NCBI GenBank assembly: GCA_036489765.1 | Contig: DASXFE010000069.1 | Span: forward strand, 1-45,165 | Direction: 5' to 3' | DNA length: 45,165 nt | Source: DATARH01 sp036489765 | Lineage (GTDB): Bacteria > Pseudomonadota > Alphaproteobacteria > ATCC43930 > CGMCC-115725 | Shown here: in pieces, positions 1 to 8,395 of the stretch | How positions within the stretch are numbered: the first letter of the stretch is position 1 | Layout: each line of letters begins with the position of its first letter | Notes under the pieces: model-generated | Told to the model about the DNA's origin: nothing | Seen by the model: only the letters and a program-made list of their open reading frames with translations | Database searches by the model: none | Position numbers and translations under genes: made by a program

Positions 1-1242
1 CCGCTCCGATCTGTCCCGCTCCGGCCGCTGCCGCTCTGGTCTTTCCCGCTCGGGCCGGGCCTCGCGCTGCCGCGGCGGTTCGGCGCGGTTAGGGGGATGG
101 GCGGTCTCGCGGCGGATTTCCCCGGCGGCGGCCGGGTTGGCGCGGATCGTCGCCGCATGGACCCGCCGCACCACCTCGGGCGACGCCCCGGAATGGCCGA
201 CGCCGCGGATGACGAACCGTGTCCCGGCGGCGCGGTTTTCGGTGTGCAGGACCCGCGCCTCGCCCGCGTAGCGCAGCATCGCCGCCCGCGCATTCGGGTT
301 CTCGCGCGCCGCCCGCGCGATGAACGCGGTCTGTTCCGGTGTCCGCGGCCCCGCATTGGCGCGGAAGAGGCCGACCCGGCTGCCTTCGGTCAGCAACCCG
401 AGCTCGCCGGCGAGAGAACCACGGGCCGGTGCGTTCGGCATCGCCCTGACGGCGGCCCCGGCCTGGCGCTGTTGCTGCTGCGCGGCCGGGACGAGGTCGG
501 CCGCGCCTTGGCGCTTGAGCCAGTCGTCGCTTTCGGTCGGGCGCGTGCTCAGCGCCTGGCGCGGCGGCAGGCGACGCTCGATGACGCCGAGCGCTTGGGC
601 TGCGACCGGCGCCGGCATCGCCGCCGCGGCCATCGGCGCGGTCGAGGATGACGGGACCGCGATCGCCTCGCCCGGGTTTAGCGGGCTGCTGCCGGCCGGG
701 TTGGTGAAGGTCGCGTTGCCCTCGCCGACATAGATGAAATTGGGCACGTCCGGCTCGACAATGCCCGATGCGACGGAGCCGCGGATCGCCAGCGCGCCGC
801 TCGGCGTCGCGATCTTGGTGTCCTGATTGCCGGCGGCATAGCCCGACACATAGCGGAAGACCCCACGTGTGACCTGCAGCGTCTTCTGGCTGGTGCTTTC
901 CTCGGGGTTGAAGACGAACGCGTCGATCCGCACGACCGCGTCGGGCCCGATCTCGAAGGTCGAACCGTCGCGGAACTGAAGGATCGTCTTCGCCTCGCTG
1001 CCGGTCGTGATGTCCTCCCGGAAGAGGATGTCGTCATTGACGGCGATCTGCTTTGACGGCGCGGTGCCGGCCTGGCCGTCGACCTGGTTGACGACAAAGG
1101 TCGAGCGGCCGACCTCGTCGGGCGTCGGCGGCGGCGTCTCGTCGGCGGCCTCGGCAGCGAAAGCGGCGCAGGCGAAAAGCACGGCGAGCGGCCATGTCGC
1201 CGGCTTGCGCCCGAAGCCTCTGACGCCGATGCGGGGGATCAC
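1..1242 (-). CDS. FecR-domain protein, 3' end beyond the window
   Basis: The visible part is 414 codons and runs open to the left edge, so the C-terminus is missing. The start is the GTG at 1242-1240, which overlaps the stop of the upstream gene (GTGA) and so suggests translational coupling. A hydrophobic segment at about residues 15-30 followed by AEAAD looks like a signal peptide. Residues about 40-160 match the FecR fold, with the typical stretch FRDGSTFEIGPDAVVRID followed by a TRGVFRYVSG-like strand. FecR domains occur in periplasmic signalling proteins and in proteins of cell-surface assemblies. No FecI sigma factor or TonB receptor is visible here. The remainder is low complexity, and next to the edge it becomes a charged tail of repeated PER(E/Q/D)R units. 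The domain call is firm; the role is unknown. Confidence 0.8.
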   Translation of the reverse strand, partial: MIPRIGVRGFGRKPATWPLAVLFACAAFAAEAADETPPPTPDEVGRSTFVVNQVDGQAGTAPSKQIAVNDDILFREDITTGSEAKTILQFRDGSTFEIGPDAVVRIDAFVFNPEESTSQKTLQVTRGVFRYVSGYAAGNQDTKIATPSGALAIRGSVASGIVEPDVPNFIYVGEGNATFTNPAGSSPLNPGEAIAVPSSSTAPMAAAAMPAPVAAQALGVIERRLPPRQALSTRPTESDDWLKRQGAADLVPAAQQQQRQAGAAVRAMPNAPARGSLAGELGLLTEGSRVGLFRANAGPRTPEQTAFIARAARENPNARAAMLRYAGEARVLHTENRAAGTRFVIRGVGHSGASPEVVRRVHAATIRANPAAAGEIRRETAHPPNRAEPPRQREARPERERPERQRPERDRSER

Positions 1243-1532
1243 CGCTCGAGCGAATCGTGGGCCGTCGCGGTGACGTTGCCGCCGACGCGGACCGAGGTCT
1301 GGGTGCCGGGGATGCGGAACGAGCCGGGGAAGCTGCCCTGCAGCGAGCCTGGCCCGCCCTCTCCGGATGGCGACGGCGCATCGCCGTTGAGCGCCCGCGC
1401 CTGGTCGATCTTTTGCTGGAGCAGCACGTTGTTCGCCCGCAAATCCGACAGTTCGTCGGCGCGGGCGAGGGGGATGACGCCGGCGACGAGGATCGCCGAG
1501 GCAACCGCCAAGACCGCTTGGCCGCCTGTCAT
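1239..1532 (-). CDS. Secreted coiled-coil protein resembling the N-terminus of a DcaP-type porin
   Basis: This 97-residue protein begins with a signal peptide (about residues 1-25, cleavage near ARA/DE). A short heptad-like coiled coil follows (ELSDLRANNVLLQQKIDQ), then a Gly/Ser/Pro linker, and then FRIPGTQTSVRVGGNVTA. DcaP-like outer-membrane porins start in the same order: signal peptide, trimerising coiled coil, and a strand of the type F-x-(I/L)-PGTDTS-(V/L)-(R/K)-x-GG. Here the chain stops just after that first strand. It may be a free-standing periplasmic oligomerisation module or the remnant of a porin. It sits 8 nt after the upstream gene and overlaps the FecR gene, so all three are probably one operon. 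Confidence 0.6.
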   Translation of the reverse strand: MTGGQAVLAVASAILVAGVIPLARADELSDLRANNVLLQQKIDQARALNGDAPSPSGEGGPGSLQGSFPGSFRIPGTQTSVRVGGNVTATAHDSLER

Positions 1533-1540
1533 GGTCCGGG

Positions 1541-1807
1541 TCAGCTCAGTTCGATCAGCGTGTGGATGAGGTCGGCCGGCCAGACGAGGCTCATCGGGGC
1601 GCTCGCCAGGACGACGCCGAGGCTCGGGTTGATGCCGCCGGCGGGGAGGTCGAAGGCCATGTGGTGGCTGAAATGCGCCAGGATCCCGGCAAGATACAGG
1701 CCGGCGAGCCAGCGCCAGTTGTTACTGCTCCGCGCGTGCAACGCGGCGCGCGCCGCGGGGGGGAGGGCGCGACGGCCAAAAATGGGCAATCCCGGCGGGC
1801 CGATCAT
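1541..1807 (-). CDS. Small membrane protein, unknown function
   Basis: This 88-residue protein has one clear hydrophobic segment (WRWLAGLYLAGILAHF, about residues 32-47) and a second weaker one near the C-terminus (SLGVVLASAPMSLVW). The ATG at 1807 is preceded by GGGTGAGA at good spacing. It is the first gene of a likely three-gene unit with the coiled-coil and FecR-domain genes, with 8 nt to the next start. I do not recognise a family. The two histidines in HFSHHMAF lie at the membrane edge. Confidence 0.5.
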   Translation of the reverse strand: MIGPPGLPIFGRRALPPAARAALHARSSNNWRWLAGLYLAGILAHFSHHMAFDLPAGGINPSLGVVLASAPMSLVWPADLIHTLIELS

Positions 1808-1918
1808 GATCTCACCCAGCTAACCGAGCAGAGGCCATCATACTCCTCGCTGGCGCTTCCGTCATCGCTGCTGATGATACGCGTGGGATGTCTCGTGCAT
1901 CCCGTTAAGGTTGAGTGT

Positions 1919-2752
1919 TTATTTCAACCCAGGGTGCTTCCAACCGAGCCAGTCGCACATCGCCCGGCCCATGACGAGGTCGAGGTCATTGCCTTTGAGC
2001 CACGGCAATTCCTCGGTGAACATCGTCACGCATTGGCGATAGCTGCACGGCATGCGGGTGATGTCGGTGCCCCAGAAGCAGCGGTTCGGCCCGAATGCGT
2101 CGAAGATGCGCTGCAAATGCCCCTGGATGTTCTTGTAGGGATAGGGCGCGCTCGAATAGCTCGGCGCACCGGACATCTTGACCCCGACATTGGGTAGCTT
2201 CGCGACCGCCAGCATGTCGTCGAGATCGGCCCAGGCCGGGTCGTCGGTGCCGCCCGCGCCGCCGCCGTGCCGGCCGAGATGGTCGATATGCATCTTGAGG
2301 CCGGGGTGACGCTCGGCGATGCGGGCAAAATCCTTGATGTTGGCGCCGGCGAGGAGGCCGACGACATACCCCTGGTCCTCGCACGCCTTCCAGAACCAGT
2401 CGAGCGACCCGTCGGTCCAATACCGCTTCTGGTGCGGCTGGTTGAAGGTAAAGCGGAACCCGACCATGCCCGGCCGCGAGCGCCAGTTGCGGACGATCTC
2501 CTCCTTGTTCGGCGCCTCGAGGTCGAAATGGCCGAGGATGACGAATTTGTCGGGATGCGCCTTGACCGCCTCGACCGCCTGCACATTGACCGCCTCGCCA
2601 AGCGTCGAGGGCGGGTGCAGCACGGCGGCGTCGACCCCCGCGGATTTCATTTCGGCGAGCGCGTCGTCGACGTCATAGGTCGGAATCTGCCGGTGATGCG
2701 CCGACATCTTGCCGTTTTCCCAGATGTGGATTTGCGAGTCGACGATCAGCAT
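1919..2752 (-). CDS. Amidohydrolase-2 family metal-dependent hydrolase
   Basis: A 277-residue TIM-barrel hydrolase of the amidohydrolase-2 superfamily, which includes 2-pyrone-4,6-dicarboxylate lactonase and ACMSD-like decarboxylases. The N-terminal strand reads MLIVDSQIHIWE, with the first metal or substrate histidine at residue 9. MHIDHLGRH supplies a mid-chain histidine cluster, and FWGTDITRMP carries the late-strand aspartate expected in the family. The length is normal. The start at 2752 follows a GGGAGGACA ribosome-binding site. The substrate cannot be read from the sequence; nearby oxygenases suggest a step in aromatic or lactone breakdown, which is inference. Confidence 0.85.
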   Translation of the reverse strand: MLIVDSQIHIWENGKMSAHHRQIPTYDVDDALAEMKSAGVDAAVLHPPSTLGEAVNVQAVEAVKAHPDKFVILGHFDLEAPNKEEIVRNWRSRPGMVGFRFTFNQPHQKRYWTDGSLDWFWKACEDQGYVVGLLAGANIKDFARIAERHPGLKMHIDHLGRHGGGAGGTDDPAWADLDDMLAVAKLPNVGVKMSGAPSYSSAPYPYKNIQGHLQRIFDAFGPNRCFWGTDITRMPCSYRQCVTMFTEELPWLKGNDLDLVMGRAMCDWLGWKHPGLK

Positions 2753-2771
2753 CGCGTGTCCTCCCTACCCC

Positions 2772-2857
2772 GTCATTGCGAGCGGAGCGAAGCAATCTCG
2801 ATCCGCATGAGTCTCGGTCCATCGAGATTGCCGCGTCGCTGCGCTCCTCGCAATGAC
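2772..2857. repeat. Dispersed palindromic repeat (GTCATTGCGAG type)
   Basis: The two ends are inverted copies: GTCATTGCGAGCGGAGCGAA at the left, and a right arm ending GCGCTCCTCGCAATGAC. The inner part also pairs (ATCTCGAT against ATCGAGAT). This is the common intergenic palindrome of many alphaproteobacteria. It lies between two divergent genes, so it is not acting as a terminator of either, and it may overlap their promoters. Confidence 0.8.
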
Positions 2858-2958
2858 AGTCCATCATGCCACAATGATATCGCTGCGATAGGATTCCAGC
2901 ATTTTGCATATTGCCGACCGGCGCTTACCTTGAACGGCAAGACGGCAGGAGCGGGAAT

Positions 2959-3996
2959 ATGCAGTTTGGATTGTTCGGCAGTGCCCAGGCGAAGCGGCCG
3001 GAGCCCGGCGATGTCTTGACCGACAGCAGCCAGGGCTTTCACGAGTGGATCGCCAACAATGTCGAGGCCGAAACCCTCGGCTTCAAAAGCACGTTTGTCG
3101 TCGAGCATCATTTCACCGGCTTCGGCCAGGTGTCGGCGAGCCTCAACCTCTTGACCTGGCTCGGCGCGCGTACCAAGACCCTGCGGCTCGGCACTGCCGT
3201 CTTGGTGCTGCCGTGGCACAACCCGGTCTTGCTGGCCGAGCAGGCCGCGACGCTCGACCTGTTGTCGGGCGGGCGGCTCGATTTCGGCATCGGCAAGGGG
3301 TATCGCTACAACGAGTTCGCCGGGTTTGCGATGCCGATGGAAGAGGCCGACAGCCGCTTCGACGAGTCGATGGAAGTGATCACCCGGGCCTTCACCGAGG
3401 ACACGCCGTGGACGCATCACGGCCGGCACTGGCAATACGACAACGTCGTCGTCGAGCCACCCTCGGCGCAGCGCCCGCACCCGCCGTTCTGGATGGGCGC
3501 CGGCAGCGAGCGCTCGGTGCGCCAGGTCGCCGACCGCGGCTACAACCTGTTGCTCGGCCAGTACGACATGCCGGAGGACGTCCTGCGCTTTGTCTCCCAG
3601 TTCAAGGCTGACATCGCCGCGCGCGGCCGCAAATTCAATCCGATGGAGATGGGCATCGCCCGCGCCGTCCATTTCGCCGACAGCCAGGACGACCTCGACC
3701 ACGCGCTTGAACGCCGCTACCAAGGCCACCTCCGCGTCAACCGCCTCGCCACCCGCCCCGGCGACGACCGCGAGCGCTTTGTCCACGACGAGGCCAAGAC
3801 CCGCCACCTCTGCAACGAAACCGCGATCTTCGGCACCCCCGACCAGATCGCCCGCAAGATCGACAACCTCCGCGCCGGCGGCGTCGAATATGTCCTCATC
3901 AACTTCGGCGGCTCGATCACCAACATCCGCCGCTTCGCCAACGAGATCATGCCGCTGTTCTCGGGCGCGCCGAGGATGGCGGACGCGGCGAAATAG
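2959..3996 (+). CDS. LLM-class flavin-dependent oxidoreductase
   Basis: A 345-residue bacterial-luciferase-like monooxygenase. The N-terminus (MQFGLFGSAQ) is the usual first barrel strand. VEHHFTGFG is the classic E-H-H-F segment, followed by RLGTAVLVLPWHNPVLLAEQ and LDLLSGGRLDFGIGKGY, both hallmarks of the family. These enzymes use reduced FMN supplied by a reductase, with no partner reductase visible nearby. I chose the ATG at 2959 rather than the in-frame one 48 nt upstream because AGGAGCGGG precedes it and the protein then starts at the family position. It is divergent from the amidohydrolase. Confidence 0.9.
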   Translation: MQFGLFGSAQAKRPEPGDVLTDSSQGFHEWIANNVEAETLGFKSTFVVEHHFTGFGQVSASLNLLTWLGARTKTLRLGTAVLVLPWHNPVLLAEQAATLDLLSGGRLDFGIGKGYRYNEFAGFAMPMEEADSRFDESMEVITRAFTEDTPWTHHGRHWQYDNVVVEPPSAQRPHPPFWMGAGSERSVRQVADRGYNLLLGQYDMPEDVLRFVSQFKADIAARGRKFNPMEMGIARAVHFADSQDDLDHALERRYQGHLRVNRLATRPGDDRERFVHDEAKTRHLCNETAIFGTPDQIARKIDNLRAGGVEYVLINFGGSITNIRRFANEIMPLFSGAPRMADAAK

Positions 3997-4034
3997 AAAA
4001 CACCGTTATCGCGGCGCGGGCCAGGGCCCAGTGC

Positions 4035-4085
4035 TCCGCCGCTCGGACGGCTGAACGGTGGGTTCCGGCGTTCGCCGGGATGACG
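4035..4085. repeat. Intergenic repeat fragment with short hairpin
   Basis: This lies between the LLM oxidoreductase and the VOC gene. It contains the perfect palindrome CCGGCGTTCGCCGG (4065-4078) inside the motif GGTTCCGGCGTTCGCCGGGA followed by TGACGA, a well-known intergenic repeat type. There is no T-run after the hairpin, so a terminator role is not supported. Confidence 0.55.
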
Positions 4086-4133
4086 AGAAAGTGGTATCAT
4101 CGGGCCAGGAAATCAGCTTCCGGGAGACAGCAC

Positions 4134-4676
4134 ATGTCCGAAACCGCGCCGCGCCTCAGCCATGTCGGGCTTTATGTCCGGGATGTGCCGAAGATGATCG
4201 ATTTCTATACGAACGTGCTCGGCTTTGTGGTCAGCGACGGGGCCGAGGATGGGCGGATCACGTTTCTGTCGCGTAACCCGTCGGACCATCACCAGGTCGT
4301 GCTGGTCAAGGGGCGGCAGACCGACGACGAGATCCCGATGGTCCAGCAGGTTTCGTTCAACGTCGAAACCCTCGCCAATGTGCGGAAGGCGTATCGCAAG
4401 GTGAAGGCGGCCGAGTGCAAGGTCATCGACCCGCGCTGCCACGGCACTGCTTGGTCCGTGTATTTCAGCGACCCCGAGGGCAACCGCATCGAGATGTTCT
4501 GCGACACGCCCTGGTACGTGCCGCAACCGCTCGGCTACGAGATCGACCTCGACAAGAGCGAGGACGAACTCTACCGCGAGACCGAGGAACTCTGCCGCGC
4601 CAAGCCCGGCTTCAAGCCGATGGAGGAGTGGCGCGCGGAAATCTCGAAAAAGATCGCGGCGAAGCTCGAAGCCTAG
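4134..4676 (+). CDS. VOC-superfamily extradiol-type dioxygenase
   Basis: A 180-residue glyoxalase/bleomycin-resistance-fold protein. The first module begins RLSHVGLYVRDVPKMIDFY, with the metal histidine at residue 10 and the diagnostic MIDFYTNVLGF. H52-H53 and E120 (in GNRIEMFCDTP) supply the other likely metal ligands, which is the H-H-E pattern of type I extradiol dioxygenases. The motif FSDPEGNRIE is typical of 2,3-dihydroxybiphenyl or catechol 2,3-dioxygenase relatives. About 50 C-terminal residues rich in charge extend past the fold. The start at 4134 follows CGGGAGACA. A ring-cleavage role is plausible but the substrate is unknown. Confidence 0.8.
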   Translation: MSETAPRLSHVGLYVRDVPKMIDFYTNVLGFVVSDGAEDGRITFLSRNPSDHHQVVLVKGRQTDDEIPMVQQVSFNVETLANVRKAYRKVKAAECKVIDPRCHGTAWSVYFSDPEGNRIEMFCDTPWYVPQPLGYEIDLDKSEDELYRETEELCRAKPGFKPMEEWRAEISKKIAAKLEA

Positions 4677-4705
4677 GGCCCAACTTCCTCCGCCCCTTTC
4701 CATCG

Positions 4706-4731
4706 CCTCCCCCGGACCTGTCCGGGGGAGG
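4706..4731. terminator. Strong GC hairpin (12-bp perfect stem) after the VOC gene
   Basis: CCTCCCCCGGAC and GTCCGGGGGAGG form a perfect 12-bp stem with a 2-nt loop, 30 nt after the VOC stop. No T-run follows, so it is either a Rho-assisted stop or one copy of a dispersed palindrome; a related 24-nt palindrome occurs at 30243-30266. Confidence 0.5.
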
Positions 4732-4800
4732 TGAATTGCCCGAAGTGTAGCGCGGTTGGCCGGGCCAAGGTGATGGGGTGCCGGTCGGGAGTTCTTCGGG

Positions 4801-6024
4801 ATGGATCTGATCGTCAAGAAAGCCCGCTCGGTCATCGCGCCCGACGCGCTCGTCGATATCGGCGTTGCCGATGGCCGTATCGTGGCGATCGCGTCCGACC
4901 TTGCCGCGGAGGGCGAGACCTACGACGCCGGCGGTCGCCTCGTCTGCGCTGGTCTCATCGAGACGCATATCCATCTCGACAAGTCGCGGATCATCGGGCG
5001 ATGCCCGCCGGTCGAGGGGCGGCGGGTCAATCCGGTGACGCTGACGGCGCCGTTGAAGAAGGATTTCACGGTCGAGGATGTCTATGCGCGCGCCGAGGAG
5101 ACGCTGTGCGGGTGCCTCGTCAACGGCGCGACCCGGATGCGCAGCCAGGTTGAGATCGATCCCGCGATCGGGCTCATCGGGTTCGAGGCGGTCCGGGCGC
5201 TAGCCGCGGCGTATCGTTGGGCGATCGATCTCCAGATCTGCGTCTTTCCGCAGGAGGGGCTGACCAACTACCCCGGCACCGAGGAACTGCTGGTCGAGGC
5301 GCTGAAGGCGGGGGCGCCGGTGCTGGGCGGAGCGCCGCGCTACGACACCGACCCGTCGGGCCAGCTCGACCGGGTGTTCGCTCTCGCCCGCGACTACGAC
5401 GTCGATCTCGACCTGCATCTCGATGTCGGCGACACCGCCGAGCACATGGATATCCACCACGTCCTGGCGCTGACCGAACGGTACCGGCGCGGCGGGCGGG
5501 TCGTCGTCGGACACATGGCGAAACTGTCGCTGCTGCCGCCGGCGGAGGCCGCGGCGATGGCCCGGCGGCTCGCCGGTGCCGGCATCGCGGTGACGGTATT
5601 GCCGGCGACCGATCTTTACCTGATGGGCCGCGACCAGGACCACGCGATACGCCGCGGGGTCGCCGACGCCAACCTTCTCTGCGAGCACGGGGTCACCTGC
5701 TCGTTGTCGAGCAACAACATCCTAAACCCGGCGACTCCTTACGGCGACGGGTCGCTGATCCGCATCGCCAATCTGCAGGCCAATCTTCTGCAAATCTCGG
5801 CTCCGGCGCGGCTGCGTGAGCTGTTCCTGATGCTGACCGAGCATTCGGCGCGGCTGCTCAACCTCGCCGATTACGGGCTCGCGGTCGGCAACCCGGCCGA
5901 TATCGCCGTATTCGACGCCGAGACGCCGGAGCAGGCGGTCGCCGAGCTGCGGCCACCGCTCGCGGTGTGGAAGCTCGGGCGGCGGACGGTCACCCGCCGC
6001 CCGCCCGAATTGCACCGGCCCTAG
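4801..6024 (+). CDS. Cytosine-deaminase-like amidohydrolase
   Basis: A 407-residue amidohydrolase of the cytosine deaminase/AtzC branch. ETHIHLDKS (about residues 57-65) is the HxH metal motif followed by the family's LDKS. LDLHLDVGD supplies the third histidine and VVVGHMAKLS the fourth. At the usual late-strand aspartate position (GHDD in CodA) this protein reads SSNNILNPATPYGDGSL. I recall NN-containing versions of this segment in a CodA-related subfamily, so this probably marks a subfamily and not a dead enzyme. The C-terminal beta-sandwich (VGNPADIAVFDAE) is complete. The gene ends 4 nt inside the convergent MFS gene. The substrate is unknown. Confidence 0.85.
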   Translation: MDLIVKKARSVIAPDALVDIGVADGRIVAIASDLAAEGETYDAGGRLVCAGLIETHIHLDKSRIIGRCPPVEGRRVNPVTLTAPLKKDFTVEDVYARAEETLCGCLVNGATRMRSQVEIDPAIGLIGFEAVRALAAAYRWAIDLQICVFPQEGLTNYPGTEELLVEALKAGAPVLGGAPRYDTDPSGQLDRVFALARDYDVDLDLHLDVGDTAEHMDIHHVLALTERYRRGGRVVVGHMAKLSLLPPAEAAAMARRLAGAGIAVTVLPATDLYLMGRDQDHAIRRGVADANLLCEHGVTCSLSSNNILNPATPYGDGSLIRIANLQANLLQISAPARLRELFLMLTEHSARLLNLADYGLAVGNPADIAVFDAETPEQAVAELRPPLAVWKLGRRTVTRRPPELHRP

Positions 6025-7316
6025 CTGAGCGGCGAGAACGCGGTTTCCCGGCAGCGGAGAACGGCGATCACCGACACGATCGCGGCGGCGGCCAGATAAA
6101 GCGCGGGAGCAACCGAGCTGCCCGTACGCTCGACGAGCCAGGTGCAGATGAACGGTGCAAACCCGCCGAAGATCGCCACCGCCGTATTGTACCCGAACGA
6201 CATCGACGTATAGCGCACTCGCGTCGGGATGATCTCGGTCAAGAACGATGCGCAGGTCGCCGCGTAAGGGGCGTAGCAGATCATCATCAGCAACTCGCCG
6301 AGGATCGCGAGCCCGACATTGCCCGACGAGGCGAGCAGGAAGAATGGATAGGCGAGCACGATAAACGAGACGCAGGAGAAGATCATCAACGGGCGCCGTC
6401 CGACCCGGTCGGACAATCCGCCCCAGAACGGCAGTTGGACGATCATAAAGGCGAGCCCCAGCGTGCTGATCCACAGCGCCGTCTTCTGTTCCAGCTTGCC
6501 GATCCGGATCATGTAATTGTTCAGATAGATCAGCGCGATGTAGTACGCGACCGTGTTGTGCAGCGTGCTGGTGAAGGCGAGGAAGGTCTCCTTCGGATGC
6601 CGCGTGATCGCCTCGGCAAATGGCGCCTTTGCGGTCGCGCCCTGTTCCTCGATCCCGGTGTAGATCGGCGTGTCGCTGACCTTCCAGCGCATATACGCGC
6701 CGAGGATCCCGACCGCGAGGCCGAACAGGAACGGCAGCCGCCAGCCCCACGCCATCAGCATCTCTTTGGTCATCAGCGAGTTGAGGAGCGCCGCGGTCAA
6801 CGAGCCGCAGAGGAACCCGGTCGCCACGCCGACGAGCTGGAACGAGCCGAAATAGCCGCGCCGGTGCTGCGGCGCGAACTCGACGATATAGGCGCTCGAC
6901 CCGCCGAACTCGCCGCCGGTCGAGAGCCCCTGGAACAGCCGCACGATGACCATCAGCGCCGGCCCCAACAGCCCCGCCTGTGCATGAGTGGGCAGAAGAC
7001 CCATCGCGAAGGTCGAGGCGGCCATTACGAAGATGACCGCGGAGAGCGCCTTGCGCCGGCCGCGGCGGTCGCCGTAGATGCCGAAGACGATGGAGCCGAC
7101 CGGCCGCATCACAAACCCGACGCCGAACACGGCAAAGGTCGAGAGCAGCGAGATCGTCGCGTCGCCGCTCGGGAAGAACAGCTGCGAGAGGATCGGCACG
7201 AGGTAGCCGTAAACGCCGTAGTCGTACCATTCGAGCACGTTGCCGATCACGCCGGCGGTGATCGCCCGCTGATAGGTCGTCCCGGCCCCGCCCAGAGCCA
7301 CCGTCGCTTCAGCCAT
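6021..7316 (-). CDS. MFS transporter, metabolite:H+ symporter (MHS) type
   Basis: A 431-residue, 12-segment permease. GNVLEWYDYGVYGYL is the signature first helix of the MHS family (ShiA, KgtP, ProP). FGIYGDRRGRRKAL is the loop 2-3 MFS motif and GLSDRVGRRPLM its repeat in the second half. RLFQGLSTGGEFGGSSAYIVE is the helix 4 motif shared by sugar and acid porters. The ATG at 7316 has GGGGGAG upstream; an in-frame TTG two codons earlier is less likely. It follows the 2-hydroxyacid dehydrogenase by 34 nt on the same strand, so it probably imports a carboxylate or hydroxyacid. Confidence 0.9.
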   Translation of the reverse strand: MAEATVALGGAGTTYQRAITAGVIGNVLEWYDYGVYGYLVPILSQLFFPSGDATISLLSTFAVFGVGFVMRPVGSIVFGIYGDRRGRRKALSAVIFVMAASTFAMGLLPTHAQAGLLGPALMVIVRLFQGLSTGGEFGGSSAYIVEFAPQHRRGYFGSFQLVGVATGFLCGSLTAALLNSLMTKEMLMAWGWRLPFLFGLAVGILGAYMRWKVSDTPIYTGIEEQGATAKAPFAEAITRHPKETFLAFTSTLHNTVAYYIALIYLNNYMIRIGKLEQKTALWISTLGLAFMIVQLPFWGGLSDRVGRRPLMIFSCVSFIVLAYPFFLLASSGNVGLAILGELLMMICYAPYAATCASFLTEIIPTRVRYTSMSFGYNTAVAIFGGFAPFICTWLVERTGSSVAPALYLAAAAIVSVIAVLRCRETAFSPLS

Positions 7317-7350
7317 CCCCAAAACTCCCCCGTACGGCGCGTTCCCTTGA

Positions 7351-8337
7351 CTACATCATCCTCTCTTCGTCGCGCGCTACGCGCAAGACCGGCTCGCCGG
7401 TGAGCGCGCGGCGGCAATTCGCCACCGCCCGGCGTAACGACACGTCGCGCCAGACGCCGCCGCCCGCCGAGTTGTGCGGTGAACCGACGACGTTGGGGAG
7501 GCCGAGGAAATCGTGGTTCATGTCGAAGCGGTGGTGACGCACGGGCTCGATCCACCACGCGTCGATCCCGGCGAAAAAGAGCGGGTGCGCGAGGAGATGC
7601 GCATGGAGCGCGTCCTCGTCGACGATCTCGCCGCGGGCGACGTTGATCAGGATCGCGTCGTCCTTCATCAGCCCGAGCTCGCGAGCACCGATCATGCCGA
7701 TCGTATGCCGGGTAAGGGCTAGACAGACGACAAAGACGTCGGCCGCCGCCAGCATCTCGTCGAGCCGGTCCGGGGTGCCGATCCAGTCGAGCGGTTCGTC
7801 GCTGTTGCCGCTGCGGTTGATCGCGTGGGTTTTCATGCCGAGCCCGCGCATCAGCCGTGCCGTCGCGACGCCGACGCCGCCCAGGCCGAGGATGCCGCAG
7901 ACACCGCCGCTCAGCATCTTCGTCGGTTTGCGCTGGTTGAACTCGCCGCGTTTCAGGTTGTCGTGCTCGATGAAGAGGTGCTTCGCGCAGGCCATCGCCA
8001 TCGCGACGACGTGCTCGGCCATCGGTTCGGCCGAGGCCCCGCCATTGCCGGCGACGGGCAATCCTGGCGGCAATTCGGCGAGCGGCACCCAGTCGATCCC
8101 GGCGGCGGTGAACTGCAGCAGCTTGGCGCCGCCGATCATCTGCCGCTCCTCCGCCGACAGCTCCTGGCCGGTGTCGTTGGCGAGGATTGCCCCGGCGCCC
8201 CGCAAGGCGGCCTCGCGCTCGGCCTCGGCGAGATCGGTCAGGTAGACGGCCTCGGCGGCGGCGCCGAGCTCCTCGGCAACGATCGTACGGCTGCGCTCGC
8301 TCATGCTGAACGTCACCACCAGCGGCCCCACACTCAT
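7351..8337 (-). CDS. D-2-hydroxyacid dehydrogenase
   Basis: A 328-residue D-isomer-specific 2-hydroxyacid dehydrogenase. The nucleotide-binding motif is GILGLGGVGVATA (about residues 148-160), and after the second strand comes INRSG, with arginine where NAD enzymes have aspartate, suggesting NADP(H). The catalytic triad is visible: R235 (INVARGE), E264 (WIEP) and H288 (SPHNSAG). The ATG at 8337 is preceded by GAGGTACGG; an in-frame ATG 54 nt upstream has no ribosome-binding site. Transcribed with the MFS gene, it may reduce or oxidise the imported acid. It is divergent from the MocR regulator, a layout that often means control by that regulator. Confidence 0.88.
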   Translation of the reverse strand: MSVGPLVVTFSMSERSRTIVAEELGAAAEAVYLTDLAEAEREAALRGAGAILANDTGQELSAEERQMIGGAKLLQFTAAGIDWVPLAELPPGLPVAGNGGASAEPMAEHVVAMAMACAKHLFIEHDNLKRGEFNQRKPTKMLSGGVCGILGLGGVGVATARLMRGLGMKTHAINRSGNSDEPLDWIGTPDRLDEMLAAADVFVVCLALTRHTIGMIGARELGLMKDDAILINVARGEIVDEDALHAHLLAHPLFFAGIDAWWIEPVRHHRFDMNHDFLGLPNVVGSPHNSAGGGVWRDVSLRRAVANCRRALTGEPVLRVARDEERMM

Positions 8338-8395
8338 TCCGTACCTCGTTGCGTTGCCTGGTAATCCTACTCGATAAACTCGCCGTCCCAAGCAA

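Noticed and set aside
1..60. Arg-rich repeats at the left edge as a possible tandem repeat array
   Set aside because: They are the in-frame PER-type tail of the FecR-domain protein, not an independent DNA repeat.
1888..1905. GGGATG/CATCCC hairpin between the amidohydrolase and the small membrane protein gene
   Set aside because: A 6-bp stem without T-run; too weak to call.
2773..3807. A 344-codon minus-strand open frame opposite the LLM oxidoreductase
   Set aside because: A shadow frame with composition typical of antisense reading; the opposite strand has a clear family match.
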